The position numbers and the translations under genes are program-made. A stretch of DNA of 44,310 nt from positions 1-44,310 of IMG/VR virus record IMGVR_UViG_3300050139_000071; one strand, given 5' to 3'. The notes beneath the pieces are model-generated. The model had not been told where the DNA came from and ran no database searches. It saw nothing but the letters and a program-made list of their open reading frames with translations. The stretch's first letter is position 1. Each line of letters opens with the position of its first letter. This document shows, one piece after another, positions 8,424 to 17,884 of the stretch. Origin of the DNA: a virus.

Positions 8424-9692
8424 ATGGCACAATTAGGCACTACACAATATTATAAAGTAAATACAAATGGCATAGATCAATATTTATCTATGCCTTATGG
8501 AGGTAATACACCAACAGGATACCAACCCATTTCTAAACAAGATTATATTTCTGGTTTACAATCTAGAATAGCACAACAGCAATCTTTACAACAACAAGGA
8601 TTAGTTTTTGGAGGTGGACCAAAACAACTTTCAAATGGTCAATGGTATCAAGGTGAAGTAGCTGATCCAAATACATTAAATAAACTACAAACAGAATTAC
8701 AAGGTGTACAATCTGGAACTGGAATACATGCACAAGGTTATATAGACCCTCAGTATACTCGTTATAATGCTAATGCTACTACACCTGACAATAATAATTT
8801 AACACCTGAAGCAAAAGCTGAATATGATACTTCTAACGCTGCATACCAAAAAACTTTAGCATATCAACAAGCAAATCCGTTAACACAAAACAATACTCAA
8901 AATAAAATAACTCCTGCAGGTCAAAATCAAGGTGTAGGAACAACCAACAATCTAGCCGGAACCGGACAAAATCAAAATACATCAACAACTAATACTGCAA
9001 ATACATCTAATACCTATAATACCGGCGATCCAAAACAGGATGCTTTACTTCAACAATTAAAGGATTATATAACACAACAACAGGCAACAGGCAACCAAAT
9101 AAATCCTGCTTTAAATTTAGACCAATCAACGATTGATGCTTTTTTAACACAAGCTCAAAAAGAAATACATCCATATTATGCTCAACAAATAGGTACAATA
9201 AAACAAGATGTATTGCGCCAAGTTCCGCAATTGGCACAAAATTATCAGAATGATGTAGCCGGAGCACAAGCCAAGTTTCAACAGAATCTTGGCAACTATC
9301 GAGAGAATCAGGCTGATGCTGGTACTGCTTTTTCTGGCGCTCGAGCACAAGGAGAACTTGGTCAGCAATCTTCACAAGATAGAAGTCTCCAAAATTTAAG
9401 TCAGACTTATGGAAATAGTCTTTATGATTTAGGCAGAACCGCAGAAAAACAAATAGGAGCTGGAAATGTTGATTATACTTTGCCTTCCGTAACTAATTAC
9501 TCATCAAACCTTGGAGGTAATGGCTCTTTTGATCAAGGAGCATCTACAACACCGTATACTTCAGGAAGTTATCAAATGGGCGAGATACCCATGGCAGAAA
9601 ATCAAAATGCTCAGCAACTTCAGAGTCAATTGGTTTCAGAAGCTTATCAACGTAGTGCGAATGGTCAATCGTACCAAGATTTATTTAAATAA
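8424..9692 (+). CDS. Gln/Asn-rich virion protein
   Basis: A 422-residue protein rich in Q, N and T. Residues ~130-200 are low-complexity (NTANTSNTYNTG). A helical region from about 200 to 340 (DALLQQLKDYITQQQ, QTYGNSLYDLGRTAEKQ) contains FSGARAQGELG, a motif I have seen in proteins encoded between podoviral tail tube genes and the large ejection protein. It is probably an internal or ejected virion protein, inferred from position. No enzyme motif is seen. It starts almost at the transcription start of its own promoter and is followed by the LysM gene after 5 nt. Confidence 0.55.
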   Translation: MAQLGTTQYYKVNTNGIDQYLSMPYGGNTPTGYQPISKQDYISGLQSRIAQQQSLQQQGLVFGGGPKQLSNGQWYQGEVADPNTLNKLQTELQGVQSGTGIHAQGYIDPQYTRYNANATTPDNNNLTPEAKAEYDTSNAAYQKTLAYQQANPLTQNNTQNKITPAGQNQGVGTTNNLAGTGQNQNTSTTNTANTSNTYNTGDPKQDALLQQLKDYITQQQATGNQINPALNLDQSTIDAFLTQAQKEIHPYYAQQIGTIKQDVLRQVPQLAQNYQNDVAGAQAKFQQNLGNYRENQADAGTAFSGARAQGELGQQSSQDRSLQNLSQTYGNSLYDLGRTAEKQIGAGNVDYTLPSVTNYSSNLGGNGSFDQGASTTPYTSGSYQMGEIPMAENQNAQQLQSQLVSEAYQRSANGQSYQDLFK

Positions 9693-9697
9693 AATTT

Positions 9698-10648
9698 ATG
9701 ACAGTAGTAACAAACACAAACGGTCAATACACAGTCAAACCCGGAGATACATTAAACCAGATAGCTTCTTCTCAAGGCAGAAGTCTTTCTTCTTTACTTG
9801 CGAATAATCCGCAGTTTCAAGGTAATCCAAATATGATTCAGCCTGGGCAGACAGTTAGTTACGGTTCGCTTACTCCGCAAAAAAATCTAGCGCCAGCACC
9901 TGCTCCTGTAATAACAAATACTAATACACAAACATCAAATCAAACCGGCAATAATACTGGAAATGTAAATTATTCTAATTTAACCAATACAAATACACAG
10001 AATACATCTAATCAAAATTCTAACACTTCCTTTACCGATGCTCTTATGAAAATTCTAAAGGATGCGCAAGATAGTCAGCAACAAGGTCAAAAAGGATTGA
10101 TGTTGCAAAAACAAGGAATAACCGGTACAGGTCTTAATCTGGCTAATAATAGCGATTACAGTATGGTAAACCCTAATGCTATCGCCGGCCTACGACAAGG
10201 AGCTATCAATGCGGTAAATCCCGGTGAATTGTCCGTAGAAAATCAGATAAAACTAAGCAACGCTGGATTTGCTAATGTAAATGATCTAGTAGATAAAACT
10301 CTTTCTGGATATAATAATGCGCAAGATAATGCCAGACAACAAGATCAGCTTAATGAAACTATCCGACATAATAAAGCAGATGAGGCAAATAGTGCGAATA
10401 AAACATCTTCTACTTTTGATACAAGCGCCAATACTGCAGCTACATCAGCTAAAATGCAATCCTTGACTGGTAAAGCAAAAGGTGACCCAAATGGTGATAA
10501 TTACATTGCCCCTGAAGATTGGATAGCAATGAGAAATCTATGGCAATCTCATGGAGGTTCTGATTCATCTTTTGTTTCTAACTTTAAACATTATCTTAAT
10601 CCGGAGAGTTATGATATGGCCGGTCTTGGAACAGGTGCAGGAGCATAA
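9698..10648 (+). CDS. LysM-domain virion protein
   Basis: A 316-residue protein. Residues ~10-55 form a LysM domain (YTVKPGDTLNQIA, then LLANNPQF, then MIQPGQTV), a peptidoglycan-binding fold. Residues 60-115 are an Asn/Thr-rich linker, and the remaining ~200 residues are helical and polar. It lies between the Q/N-rich protein and the 1225-residue putative ejection protein, so it is probably a virion component that docks to or passes through the cell wall during DNA entry. No catalytic domain is visible, so wall binding is well supported and hydrolysis is not. Confidence 0.75.
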   Translation: MTVVTNTNGQYTVKPGDTLNQIASSQGRSLSSLLANNPQFQGNPNMIQPGQTVSYGSLTPQKNLAPAPAPVITNTNTQTSNQTGNNTGNVNYSNLTNTNTQNTSNQNSNTSFTDALMKILKDAQDSQQQGQKGLMLQKQGITGTGLNLANNSDYSMVNPNAIAGLRQGAINAVNPGELSVENQIKLSNAGFANVNDLVDKTLSGYNNAQDNARQQDQLNETIRHNKADEANSANKTSSTFDTSANTAATSAKMQSLTGKAKGDPNGDNYIAPEDWIAMRNLWQSHGGSDSSFVSNFKHYLNPESYDMAGLGTGAGA

Positions 10649-10664
10649 AAAGTAATAAAAAATT

Positions 10665-13600
10665 ATGGGATATCTTGAAGATCTAAATAATGTAATAAAT
10701 AAAGGTATCGTAACTCCTATTCAACAACCGAAAGTAGGTTCTGTTACTAGTCCATATCAAGCACCGACTCCAACTGGACAACCAATACCTCAGAAATCTA
10801 GCGGAAATTATATTGATAATCTGAATAATCTTATAAAAAGCACACCAAGTAAAATAGCTAGTCTTGGAAGTACAGTACCAAGTCCTTCACCGGTGAAACC
10901 TTATATGGCACCCACACCTAATGGACAACCAATAACTCCACCTCTATCTTCAATTCTTAATTTCAATGATCCGAGATATAATAATGTAAAAGAATTAATC
11001 CAATTACCTTCAAGACTTGCTGGGCAAATTATTCAACCAGCATATAATATGGCTTCTTCGGCAACAGAACTTGCTACTGGAAATCCACTACCTAGATTTA
11101 AATCTGGATCACTCTTTCCAGAAACGGGTGGTGGGGATTTTATAAATAGTAGTAGTTATCAGCAAAAATATAATGATGCAATCGCTTCTGGAGTTCCAGA
11201 GAAAGATGCTTATCAACAAACACTTACAGGTGGAATTGTTGATGCTATAATGTTGGCTGAACCAATAAAAGGAGGATTTAAAGCTGGATTAAAAACTTTA
11301 GCTCCTGAAACATTAGTAAAACCTTCTGTAACATCTATTTCAAAAGAAACTTTAGCTGATTATTTCTCTGGTAGAAAAACTGCTGGAGAACTTGGTATTA
11401 CTCCAGAAATGAAAGCAACTATTACTGATCAAATGAAAGGAATGGATACTGTACAAAAAGCAAAATTTCTTCAAGGATTTGATTTATTAAATTCTAAACC
11501 ATCTCTTGTTGGAAAAATGCTTGGAATTACTGAAGAAGAAGCTAAAGCAATGTTAAAAAGTTATGGAGGACAAGTTCGTGAAACTCCTGCTGGTGCTCTT
11601 CCTGGTTATAAAATGAACTATCAAGCAGGAGGTATAAACATAAAAGGTGAACCAGTTGGATTTAGTAAAGAACCAATTCCCGGAGAAACTCCCGCCCAAG
11701 CCCTCGCCCGAAGTGAAGCGTATGCGAAGCAAGTGCATCCAAGTGTATCTTTAAAATCCGACATAAACACCGGCAAACCAATCCGTCTTACTGCACAAGA
11801 ACAGGCGTTAGTTGGAACAGGAAAAAAAGCGGTACCGTTTATGACTAATAAATCATCAACCCCGTCCACCCTGCCGCCACTGCCACAAAAAGGGCAATAT
11901 GAGCCACCAGCAACACAATTAGAAAGTCGTTTGTCTCCATCTACACAAGATACCACAAACAAGGTGAATTATCAAGTGACAGGAGATACGCCAAAAGAAA
12001 AAATACAAAGTGCAATAACTAATTCTGAAAGAATAAAAAATGAAATAACATCTACTGGACAAGATGCTTATTCGGCTGGAAATAAACTTTCTCCTAGTGA
12101 TATCAAATTAGCAGAAGGATATGAAACAGGGACTACGTCTGTGCCTGATTTAGTCAAGCAAGCAGAAAATCCACAACAGATGCAAAAGTTTATGGACAAA
12201 CTTATTAATTACTATGATTTTCGTCTTGCGGCTGATCGAGGAGCCGGAGGTACAACAGCACAAGTATCAAATTATGTACCTCACCAATGGGATTTGAGCA
12301 AGCCTAAAGACCTTGAAAGATTCAATAACCTTGCTATGCAAAAAGGATTACAGCCTTATAAAGGATTCCGTTCACAACCGAGAGTTTTTGATACTTACGC
12401 GCAAGGAGAAGCAATGGGATTTAAGCGCGCTAATCCTAATATTGTGGAAGACCTAAAACATGATTATGGTTCTGCTGCAGATACCATCAGTAAACAAGTC
12501 CTTAAAAAGGGGTTAAAAGAAGGCGTACCAGGAATGATAACAACTAAAGGATTTGGACGTACTCCAACTGGTAAACCTTATGTCAATAGCAATATAAAGG
12601 GTCTTGAAGGTATGTCTTATGATCCTTTAGTACATAAACAATTGGCAGGATATCAACCACGAAACGATACTAATCTTTTTAATGTTATTAAAGAAAATGG
12701 GGCTAAAACTCCTAAGGAAATTTGGAGTGCTGTTAAAGATATTGGCGTACTTGATACTGCGGCAAGTCTTTATGATGTGGCAAATAAAAATCTTAAGACT
12801 ATGATTCTTAATTTCTCCGGTTTCCACTCTATAAACATATCTCTAAGTTATGGCGGCCACGCTTTATTTGCTGATCCTCTTCGTGGTATTACCGGTATAG
12901 CAAAATCTTTGCGCGCAATGGTGGATGAAGGATATACTCAAAAACTTATTGAAGGATACAAAAAAGACATGATCCCTGGAACAAAAATGAGTGTATTTGA
13001 TGCAGGCCTTCGTTCCGGAGTGAACATGGGCCGCGCTTTAAATCCTACTGGAGGTGCTAAATACAATCCTCTTACCCAATCATCTCACTTAATATTTGAC
13101 CGAGAACTTCATATTCTTAAAATGGAAACTGTTAAGATGGTTTTTGGTGATGGGAAAATTAATCCCGAATCTACTAAAGGACATGACTTGGGCAAGGAAA
13201 TAAATATGCTTATGGGTGAAATGAATACTCATACGCAAAATATTGACCCTAACATCCAGAAATGGATGTCGCGTACTCTTCTTGCACCTTCATTTACTGA
13301 AAGTAAATTTAAGATAGTCGGAGATGCCGCTTTAAAATGGGATAAAGAAAAAGGAGCCGGAGGATTTGCACGAAAAGCAGTGATAGGAAAATCTATCATT
13401 GTCGCATTAATTGCTACTTTTGGAACACTTCTTGCTACCGGTAAATTCCCAAGTCTTCAACAAATAGCATTGAATAGTACTATTGACCCAGGAACTCAAA
13501 CTAATCTAACTAATCCAAAGGGTAAAAAACTTGATATAAAGTATCCTAAAACATTTGTTAGCGAAGCATCTGGATTTTTTACTGATCCAAAACAATATGC

Positions 13601-14342
13601 AATGAATAGATTATCTCCGGCATTATCTACCGGATTAAAAGTATTTACAGGAACAGATCAATTGGGTAATCCTCTTGTGGATCCTAATGTTAAAGAATCA
13701 AAAGCAATGCAAATAACTAAAAACCTAGGAACTGGATTTCTTCCTATTGGTGCTCAAGCTGTAATAAGTGCTGCTCAAGGGAAAACATCTAAAACTCAAG
13801 CGGGTATAAGTATCGCCGGTCTTTCTACAAAAATAAATCCGAATGATCCATCAGTGCTTAAATACAAAGGCATAGACGATGCTAAAAAAGCTATTGATAA
13901 CATAGGTCCGGCTGACCCGCAAAGAACGCAGAAAATACAAGAAATATACAATGGATTGGATACTGCGCAAAAGAAAAATCTTAATTATCAATTACTTCTT
14001 TCCGGAGTAAGCACAAAGGGTGTATTGTCTTCTGATGCCGGTAAAATGAAACCGCTTTATGACCAATTACAAGTAATGAAACAAGCCGGACAGACTGAAC
14101 AAGCAAATGCTATTTGGGCAAGGCTTTCTGCTGATGATAAAAAACTATACGCTAAAGTAAAAACATACTATAAAAAGTCAGATACCAGTCAATCCGAGAA
14201 AGATTTTCAGCCAACATTTCAATCAATACGAGATATGAAAACATCCGGTGATCCTGCTCTTGAAGCGCAAGCAGATACGCAGTATAATGAATTAAACGCA
14301 AGCGACAAACATATTTATCAATTATTAAAAGCTAAAGAATAA
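10665..14342 (+). CDS. large putative ejection / internal virion protein, 1225 aa
   Basis: The longest gene of the window. The N-terminal ~100 residues contain a duplicated segment (YQAPTPTGQPIP and YMAPTPNGQPIT) in a Pro-rich linker. Residues ~130-330 and ~450-900 are mostly helical. Residues ~905-925 (KSIIVALIATFGTLLATG) form a hydrophobic membrane-like segment, followed by further helical sequence to the end. Size, membrane segment and position after LysM and tail tube genes fit podoviral ejection proteins that build a channel through the envelope. No lysozyme or protease motif is seen. The part encoded near 11680-11960 is clearly richer in G/C than its surroundings, suggesting mosaic origin. 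Confidence 0.6.
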   Translation: MGYLEDLNNVINKGIVTPIQQPKVGSVTSPYQAPTPTGQPIPQKSSGNYIDNLNNLIKSTPSKIASLGSTVPSPSPVKPYMAPTPNGQPITPPLSSILNFNDPRYNNVKELIQLPSRLAGQIIQPAYNMASSATELATGNPLPRFKSGSLFPETGGGDFINSSSYQQKYNDAIASGVPEKDAYQQTLTGGIVDAIMLAEPIKGGFKAGLKTLAPETLVKPSVTSISKETLADYFSGRKTAGELGITPEMKATITDQMKGMDTVQKAKFLQGFDLLNSKPSLVGKMLGITEEEAKAMLKSYGGQVRETPAGALPGYKMNYQAGGINIKGEPVGFSKEPIPGETPAQALARSEAYAKQVHPSVSLKSDINTGKPIRLTAQEQALVGTGKKAVPFMTNKSSTPSTLPPLPQKGQYEPPATQLESRLSPSTQDTTNKVNYQVTGDTPKEKIQSAITNSERIKNEITSTGQDAYSAGNKLSPSDIKLAEGYETGTTSVPDLVKQAENPQQMQKFMDKLINYYDFRLAADRGAGGTTAQVSNYVPHQWDLSKPKDLERFNNLAMQKGLQPYKGFRSQPRVFDTYAQGEAMGFKRANPNIVEDLKHDYGSAADTISKQVLKKGLKEGVPGMITTKGFGRTPTGKPYVNSNIKGLEGMSYDPLVHKQLAGYQPRNDTNLFNVIKENGAKTPKEIWSAVKDIGVLDTAASLYDVANKNLKTMILNFSGFHSINISLSYGGHALFADPLRGITGIAKSLRAMVDEGYTQKLIEGYKKDMIPGTKMSVFDAGLRSGVNMGRALNPTGGAKYNPLTQSSHLIFDRELHILKMETVKMVFGDGKINPESTKGHDLGKEINMLMGEMNTHTQNIDPNIQKWMSRTLLAPSFTESKFKIVGDAALKWDKEKGAGGFARKAVIGKSIIVALIATFGTLLATGKFPSLQQIALNSTIDPGTQTNLTNPKGKKLDIKYPKTFVSEASGFFTDPKQYAMNRLSPALSTGLKVFTGTDQLGNPLVDPNVKESKAMQITKNLGTGFLPIGAQAVISAAQGKTSKTQAGISIAGLSTKINPNDPSVLKYKGIDDAKKAIDNIGPADPQRTQKIQEIYNGLDTAQKKNLNYQLLLSGVSTKGVLSSDAGKMKPLYDQLQVMKQAGQTEQANAIWARLSADDKKLYAKVKTYYKKSDTSQSEKDFQPTFQSIRDMKTSGDPALEAQADTQYNELNASDKHIYQLLKAKE

Positions 14343-14348
14343 AACAAA

Positions 14349-16331
14349 ATGTCACATGTTTCAGTAAAACCAAATAGTTCAGACGAATTTGATGTAACAG
14401 ATTCTTTGTTGAATCTGGCTGTTTCCGGTGTAAACCAAGGCATATATAAAATAAGTGCTACTACTTTTGGTAATAGAACTTTTAGTGTCGGAATCACAGA
14501 CGACACCACCACCAACGCCACCATGTATCCTTTATGGGTTACAGCCAATACCGGCAACCTTCCTGCCAAAGTTTCTTCAACGAAATTATCTTTTAATCCA
14601 AGTACGGGATTGTTGTCTACTGTGGGAGCGACATTGACAGGTAATCTTACTTTACCAGCTACAACAGGAAGCACAGTTGGAGTTTATATGAGTGGAGCAA
14701 ATAGATTTATTCATAACTATGGTTCAGATAACTTTTTCGCAGGTTCATTAGCGGGTAATTTTACAACCACAGCAGACCATAATGTTGGAGTAGGTGTTTC
14801 ATCGCTTGAAAGCGTTTCAAGTGGGCAATATAATACTGCAATAGGAATGAATAGTCTTGTTTTTACTACAACAGGAGCAAAAAATTTAGCTGCTGGATAT
14901 GCTTCGTTATATACTAATGTTGGAGGAGGAAATAATGTTTCTCTTGGATTTTTTGCAGGATTTAATTCAATAGGAAGTAGAAATATTTTCTTAGGAGTTT
15001 CATCAGGTGCATACGAAACTGGCTCAAACTCATTCTACCTAAACAACATAGACCAAGTAAACACCGCAGGAGACAAGGCATACTCTTTGATGTATGGAAC
15101 ATTTGCGGGGACTGCGGGGACTGTAGCGGGGAATGCTTTGACGGTGAATGGAGCATTGACTGCAGTTACTTCTACGACTTCTCCGATAATTTATGGAGGA
15201 ACAGCAGCAGGAAGTTCGCTCTCGCTTGTCAGTACCAGCGGTACTGGTTCCAACGATGCTGTCTATATCAAAGGTGGCACAAATGGCGGTACAACCATTG
15301 CCAGTTTCTTTGGAGCAGGAACTTATGCTGGCAACGTCGGTATCGGGACGGTGAGTCCAGCTAAAAATCTAGAGGTTTCTTCAGCAGGAAGTACTGTCTT
15401 AAGAATAACTTCTGCTAGTGGCTATGGTGGTAAATTAGAATTTGATGCAACATCAGCAGCAATACAAGGTTACGATGGTGCAGGAGTTGCGGCCAATAGG
15501 TACATGTACTTTTCTGTTGGAGGTAGTGATAAAGTTGCGATTTTAAACAACGGCAACGTTGGCATCGGGACGACGACGCCTACTGCTGGAAGTAGACTTG
15601 ATATTGATGGCGGTAATTTAACTTTCCATACTGACAATACCTATGACATCGGAGTAAACGGAGCTACACGACCTCGCACAGGGTATTTCGGAACATCTGT
15701 TATATCTCCACTCTTTAACGCCACAACAGGTTTCCAAATCGGCGGAGCAGCCACAACAGGAACAATACTAAGAGGCAACGGTACAAACTATGTCGCCTCC
15801 ACAATGACATACCCAGACACCATAACCTCTGGCTACATTCCTTATGCTACAGGGGCTAACGCACTTGGTTCATCAGCTGAACTTACTTACGGAGCAACTG
15901 CTGGATTTTTAACTATAACAAAAAGTCAAAATGCTACAACTGCCTTTACTATCAACAACACAACATCAGGAGCAAATGCTGCTGGTCTTGCCGCCTTTAC
16001 ATATAATACTGGTTCTACTTATGTTGGTGTAGGTGTATTAAATCCAGGTTTCTCTCCAACTGGAATGTTCCAAGCTGATGTAGGTATACTCTATTCCCAA
16101 GTAACAAATGGTTTAAATGTCGGAACAAGTAATGCAACTGAATTAAAGTTTTGGACGAATAATACGCAACAAGTTAAAATTAACGCCGCTGGAGGAACAA
16201 TAATCCTCGGAGCGAATAATCTATATATGAAATCCACAGGCACAAGCATAAACTACTGGAAAATATCCGTAGTCAATGGAGCATTAGCATTAACAGATAC
16301 TGGTGCAGCGACAGTGCCAACAACGCAATAA
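14349..16331 (+). CDS. tail fibre with YadA-like and GNVGIGT repeats
   Basis: A 660-residue protein. Residues ~135-225 contain repeats such as NVGVGVSSL, NTAIGMNSL, NLAAGYASL, NVSLGFFAG and NIFLGVSSG, like the left-handed beta-roll head of trimeric autotransporter adhesins. Two GNVGIGTxxP motifs follow (near residues 330 and 400), a hallmark of trimeric phage fibres. I see no S74 intramolecular chaperone at the C-terminus. It ends the tail module immediately before the lysis genes and has a 6-nt gap from the ejection gene. It is likely a trimeric receptor-binding fibre or appendage; the receptor is unknown. Confidence 0.7.
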   Translation: MSHVSVKPNSSDEFDVTDSLLNLAVSGVNQGIYKISATTFGNRTFSVGITDDTTTNATMYPLWVTANTGNLPAKVSSTKLSFNPSTGLLSTVGATLTGNLTLPATTGSTVGVYMSGANRFIHNYGSDNFFAGSLAGNFTTTADHNVGVGVSSLESVSSGQYNTAIGMNSLVFTTTGAKNLAAGYASLYTNVGGGNNVSLGFFAGFNSIGSRNIFLGVSSGAYETGSNSFYLNNIDQVNTAGDKAYSLMYGTFAGTAGTVAGNALTVNGALTAVTSTTSPIIYGGTAAGSSLSLVSTSGTGSNDAVYIKGGTNGGTTIASFFGAGTYAGNVGIGTVSPAKNLEVSSAGSTVLRITSASGYGGKLEFDATSAAIQGYDGAGVAANRYMYFSVGGSDKVAILNNGNVGIGTTTPTAGSRLDIDGGNLTFHTDNTYDIGVNGATRPRTGYFGTSVISPLFNATTGFQIGGAATTGTILRGNGTNYVASTMTYPDTITSGYIPYATGANALGSSAELTYGATAGFLTITKSQNATTAFTINNTTSGANAAGLAAFTYNTGSTYVGVGVLNPGFSPTGMFQADVGILYSQVTNGLNVGTSNATELKFWTNNTQQVKINAAGGTIILGANNLYMKSTGTSINYWKISVVNGALALTDTGAATVPTTQ

Positions 16332-16352
16332 TTATAAATTAACAAGAATAAA

Positions 16353-16565
16353 ATGGAACAAGAAATAACAAACGAAGGACTAGCCATACATTTAAAATAT
16401 ATAAGGGACGAACTTGCTGCAATTAAGCAAACCTTAGAAGATTTTAAAAGTAATTATGTAACCAAAGAGGAATTTGCGTTGGTTAAAAGTCTGGTATATG
16501 GATTTGCGGGAATAATTTTAACAGCAGTAATATTATCATTGGTATATTTAGTAGTTAAAAAATAA
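16353..16565 (+). CDS. XhlA-like small membrane protein (lysis accessory)
   Basis: A 70-residue protein with an N-terminal heptad helix (IRDELAAIKQTLEDFK), a short linker, and one C-terminal transmembrane helix (YGFAGIILTAVILSLVYLVV) ending in KK. This coiled-coil plus C-terminal membrane anchor is the architecture of XhlA-type proteins, which assist holin and endolysin in Gram-positive phages. It is placed 1 nt before the lysin gene. The function is inferred from architecture and neighbours. Confidence 0.65.
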   Translation: MEQEITNEGLAIHLKYIRDELAAIKQTLEDFKSNYVTKEEFALVKSLVYGFAGIILTAVILSLVYLVVKK

Positions 16566-16566
16566 T

Positions 16567-17538
16567 ATGGAAGAAAAATTAGGTACCGGAGCCGATCATT
16601 CTATACAAGACAATCGAACTATTTCTCATAGTGATTTAGCAACTGCAACACCGGAACTTTTTGTTTCTGGTGGTTATGAATATACTATCAATGAAGTTGA
16701 ACATCAGCACATGGTTGGAATTTGTACTGCTATTTCTTTGATACAAAACAGAGAGAAAGCAAATGGAAAAAAATACTCTCCGGAATTTCAATATTTATTA
16801 CAGAAAACTCTATATGATATGAACTGGGTAGAGGGTTCGTCTATTTTTAATGCACTCAAAGTTGGTAAAAGTATCGGATTTCTACCAGCAGAATCTTGGA
16901 TTCACACAACTGAACAAGATAGGTATTTGCCTTATGACCAATATATAGCAAAATTACAAGCAATACCAAGTGCTGAAATCGAACGTCTAAAATCGCTTTG
17001 TATCGACAAAATTGCTGGATATGCGTCAGTAGATGTTTCAGACCCTCAAAGCATCGCTAGAGCAATTGTGGCAAGCGAATCGGGTATATTATGCCGATAT
17101 GGATGTCAAAAAAACTGGTGGACACCTTCTTGGCTTGCTAGAGACATAGACCCATTACGAAATGGAATTGAAACAAGTGGTCATGCAATAAATATGTGTT
17201 CTTTTGATTATTCTAAAGGCTCAAATATGCAAATGCTTGCGAATACATGGGGAGTAACTTGGTGTTTAAATGGTTCAGCTCATATCAATTGGGATAATTA
17301 CAAAATGACAGAAGCTTGGATAATTCTAAAGTCTAATCCATTATTTAAATTCAACACAGATATGCACTTCGGACAAATGAATAGTGATATCAGGGAATTG
17401 CAAAAAAGACTAGGAGTGATACAAACTGGTTTCTTTGGATTACTTACAAAAAATGCGGTAATGCTATTTCAGTCAGCTAATCATTTATCAATCGATGGTG
17501 TAGTCGGACCATTAACTCGTGCAGCATTAAACAAATGA
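16567..17538 (+). CDS. papain-like (C1) cysteine peptidase lysin with peptidoglycan-binding domain
   Basis: A 323-residue protein. In residues 1-260 the papain triad can be aligned: Q47 six residues before C53 (QHMVGIC, the same spacing as Q19/C25 of papain), H206 in GHAINM, and N226 in NTWG. Residues ~270-322 are a PF01471-type peptidoglycan-binding domain (LQKRLG, TGFFGLLTKNAVMLFQ, VVGPLTRAAL). It lies between the XhlA-like gene and the holin, with its stop overlapping the holin start (ATGA). This strongly suggests an endolysin that cuts peptide bridges, although C1 peptidases are unusual in this role. A virion-associated protease is the alternative. Confidence 0.7.
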   Translation: MEEKLGTGADHSIQDNRTISHSDLATATPELFVSGGYEYTINEVEHQHMVGICTAISLIQNREKANGKKYSPEFQYLLQKTLYDMNWVEGSSIFNALKVGKSIGFLPAESWIHTTEQDRYLPYDQYIAKLQAIPSAEIERLKSLCIDKIAGYASVDVSDPQSIARAIVASESGILCRYGCQKNWWTPSWLARDIDPLRNGIETSGHAINMCSFDYSKGSNMQMLANTWGVTWCLNGSAHINWDNYKMTEAWIILKSNPLFKFNTDMHFGQMNSDIRELQKRLGVIQTGFFGLLTKNAVMLFQSANHLSIDGVVGPLTRAALNK

Positions 17539-17759
17539 CATATACAAATATAAAATCAGCTTTCGTATCAGGAATCATCACAGGTATTTTAGGAATGGCA
17601 GGATATATCATAGGAGTAGGTGACATCTTTAAAATTGACGTTCATACTATCTTAAATGTCGGAGCAATATCAGCTTTGACTGTAATTGTATCTTTAATTA
17701 AAGCGTCACTCACAACACCAATCGGACAACTCGCAGGTACATCTATTACTATTAAATAA
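17535..17759 (+). CDS. holin, r1t-like
   Basis: A 74-residue protein with two hydrophobic segments (FVSGIITGILGMAGYIIGVG and ILNVGAISALTVIVSLIKASL) and the short C-terminal pattern ASLTTPIGQLAGTSI, similar to the end of r1t-family holins (…GTASL…). The ATG overlaps the lysin stop. It would form pores in the cytoplasmic membrane and time lysin release. The family call is moderate; a membrane protein of the lysis cassette is certain. Confidence 0.7.
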   Translation: MTYTNIKSAFVSGIITGILGMAGYIIGVGDIFKIDVHTILNVGAISALTVIVSLIKASLTTPIGQLAGTSITIK

Positions 17760-17769
17760 ATGTAAATTT

Positions 17770-17884
17770 ATGATTTCACTTACCTGCACCATTCCCAACA
17801 ATAGTAAAAGTAATCTTCATTCTGATTGCTGTAGTAGCACTATTGAATGCTTTTGGATTTGCGCCAGGTTTAAGTCTTAGATAG
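17770..17884 (+). pseudogene. possible frameshifted small membrane protein
   Basis: The frame 17774-17884 encodes LPAPFPTIVKVIFILIAVV followed by ALLNAFGFAPGLSLR, a convincing Pro-Phe head plus one transmembrane helix, but it has no start codon and begins just after a TGA. The ATG at 17770 is one base out of frame; removal of one base near the fourth codon would give a 37-residue membrane protein starting MISL. It could be a decayed second holin-like gene or a sequence error. Confidence 0.35.
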
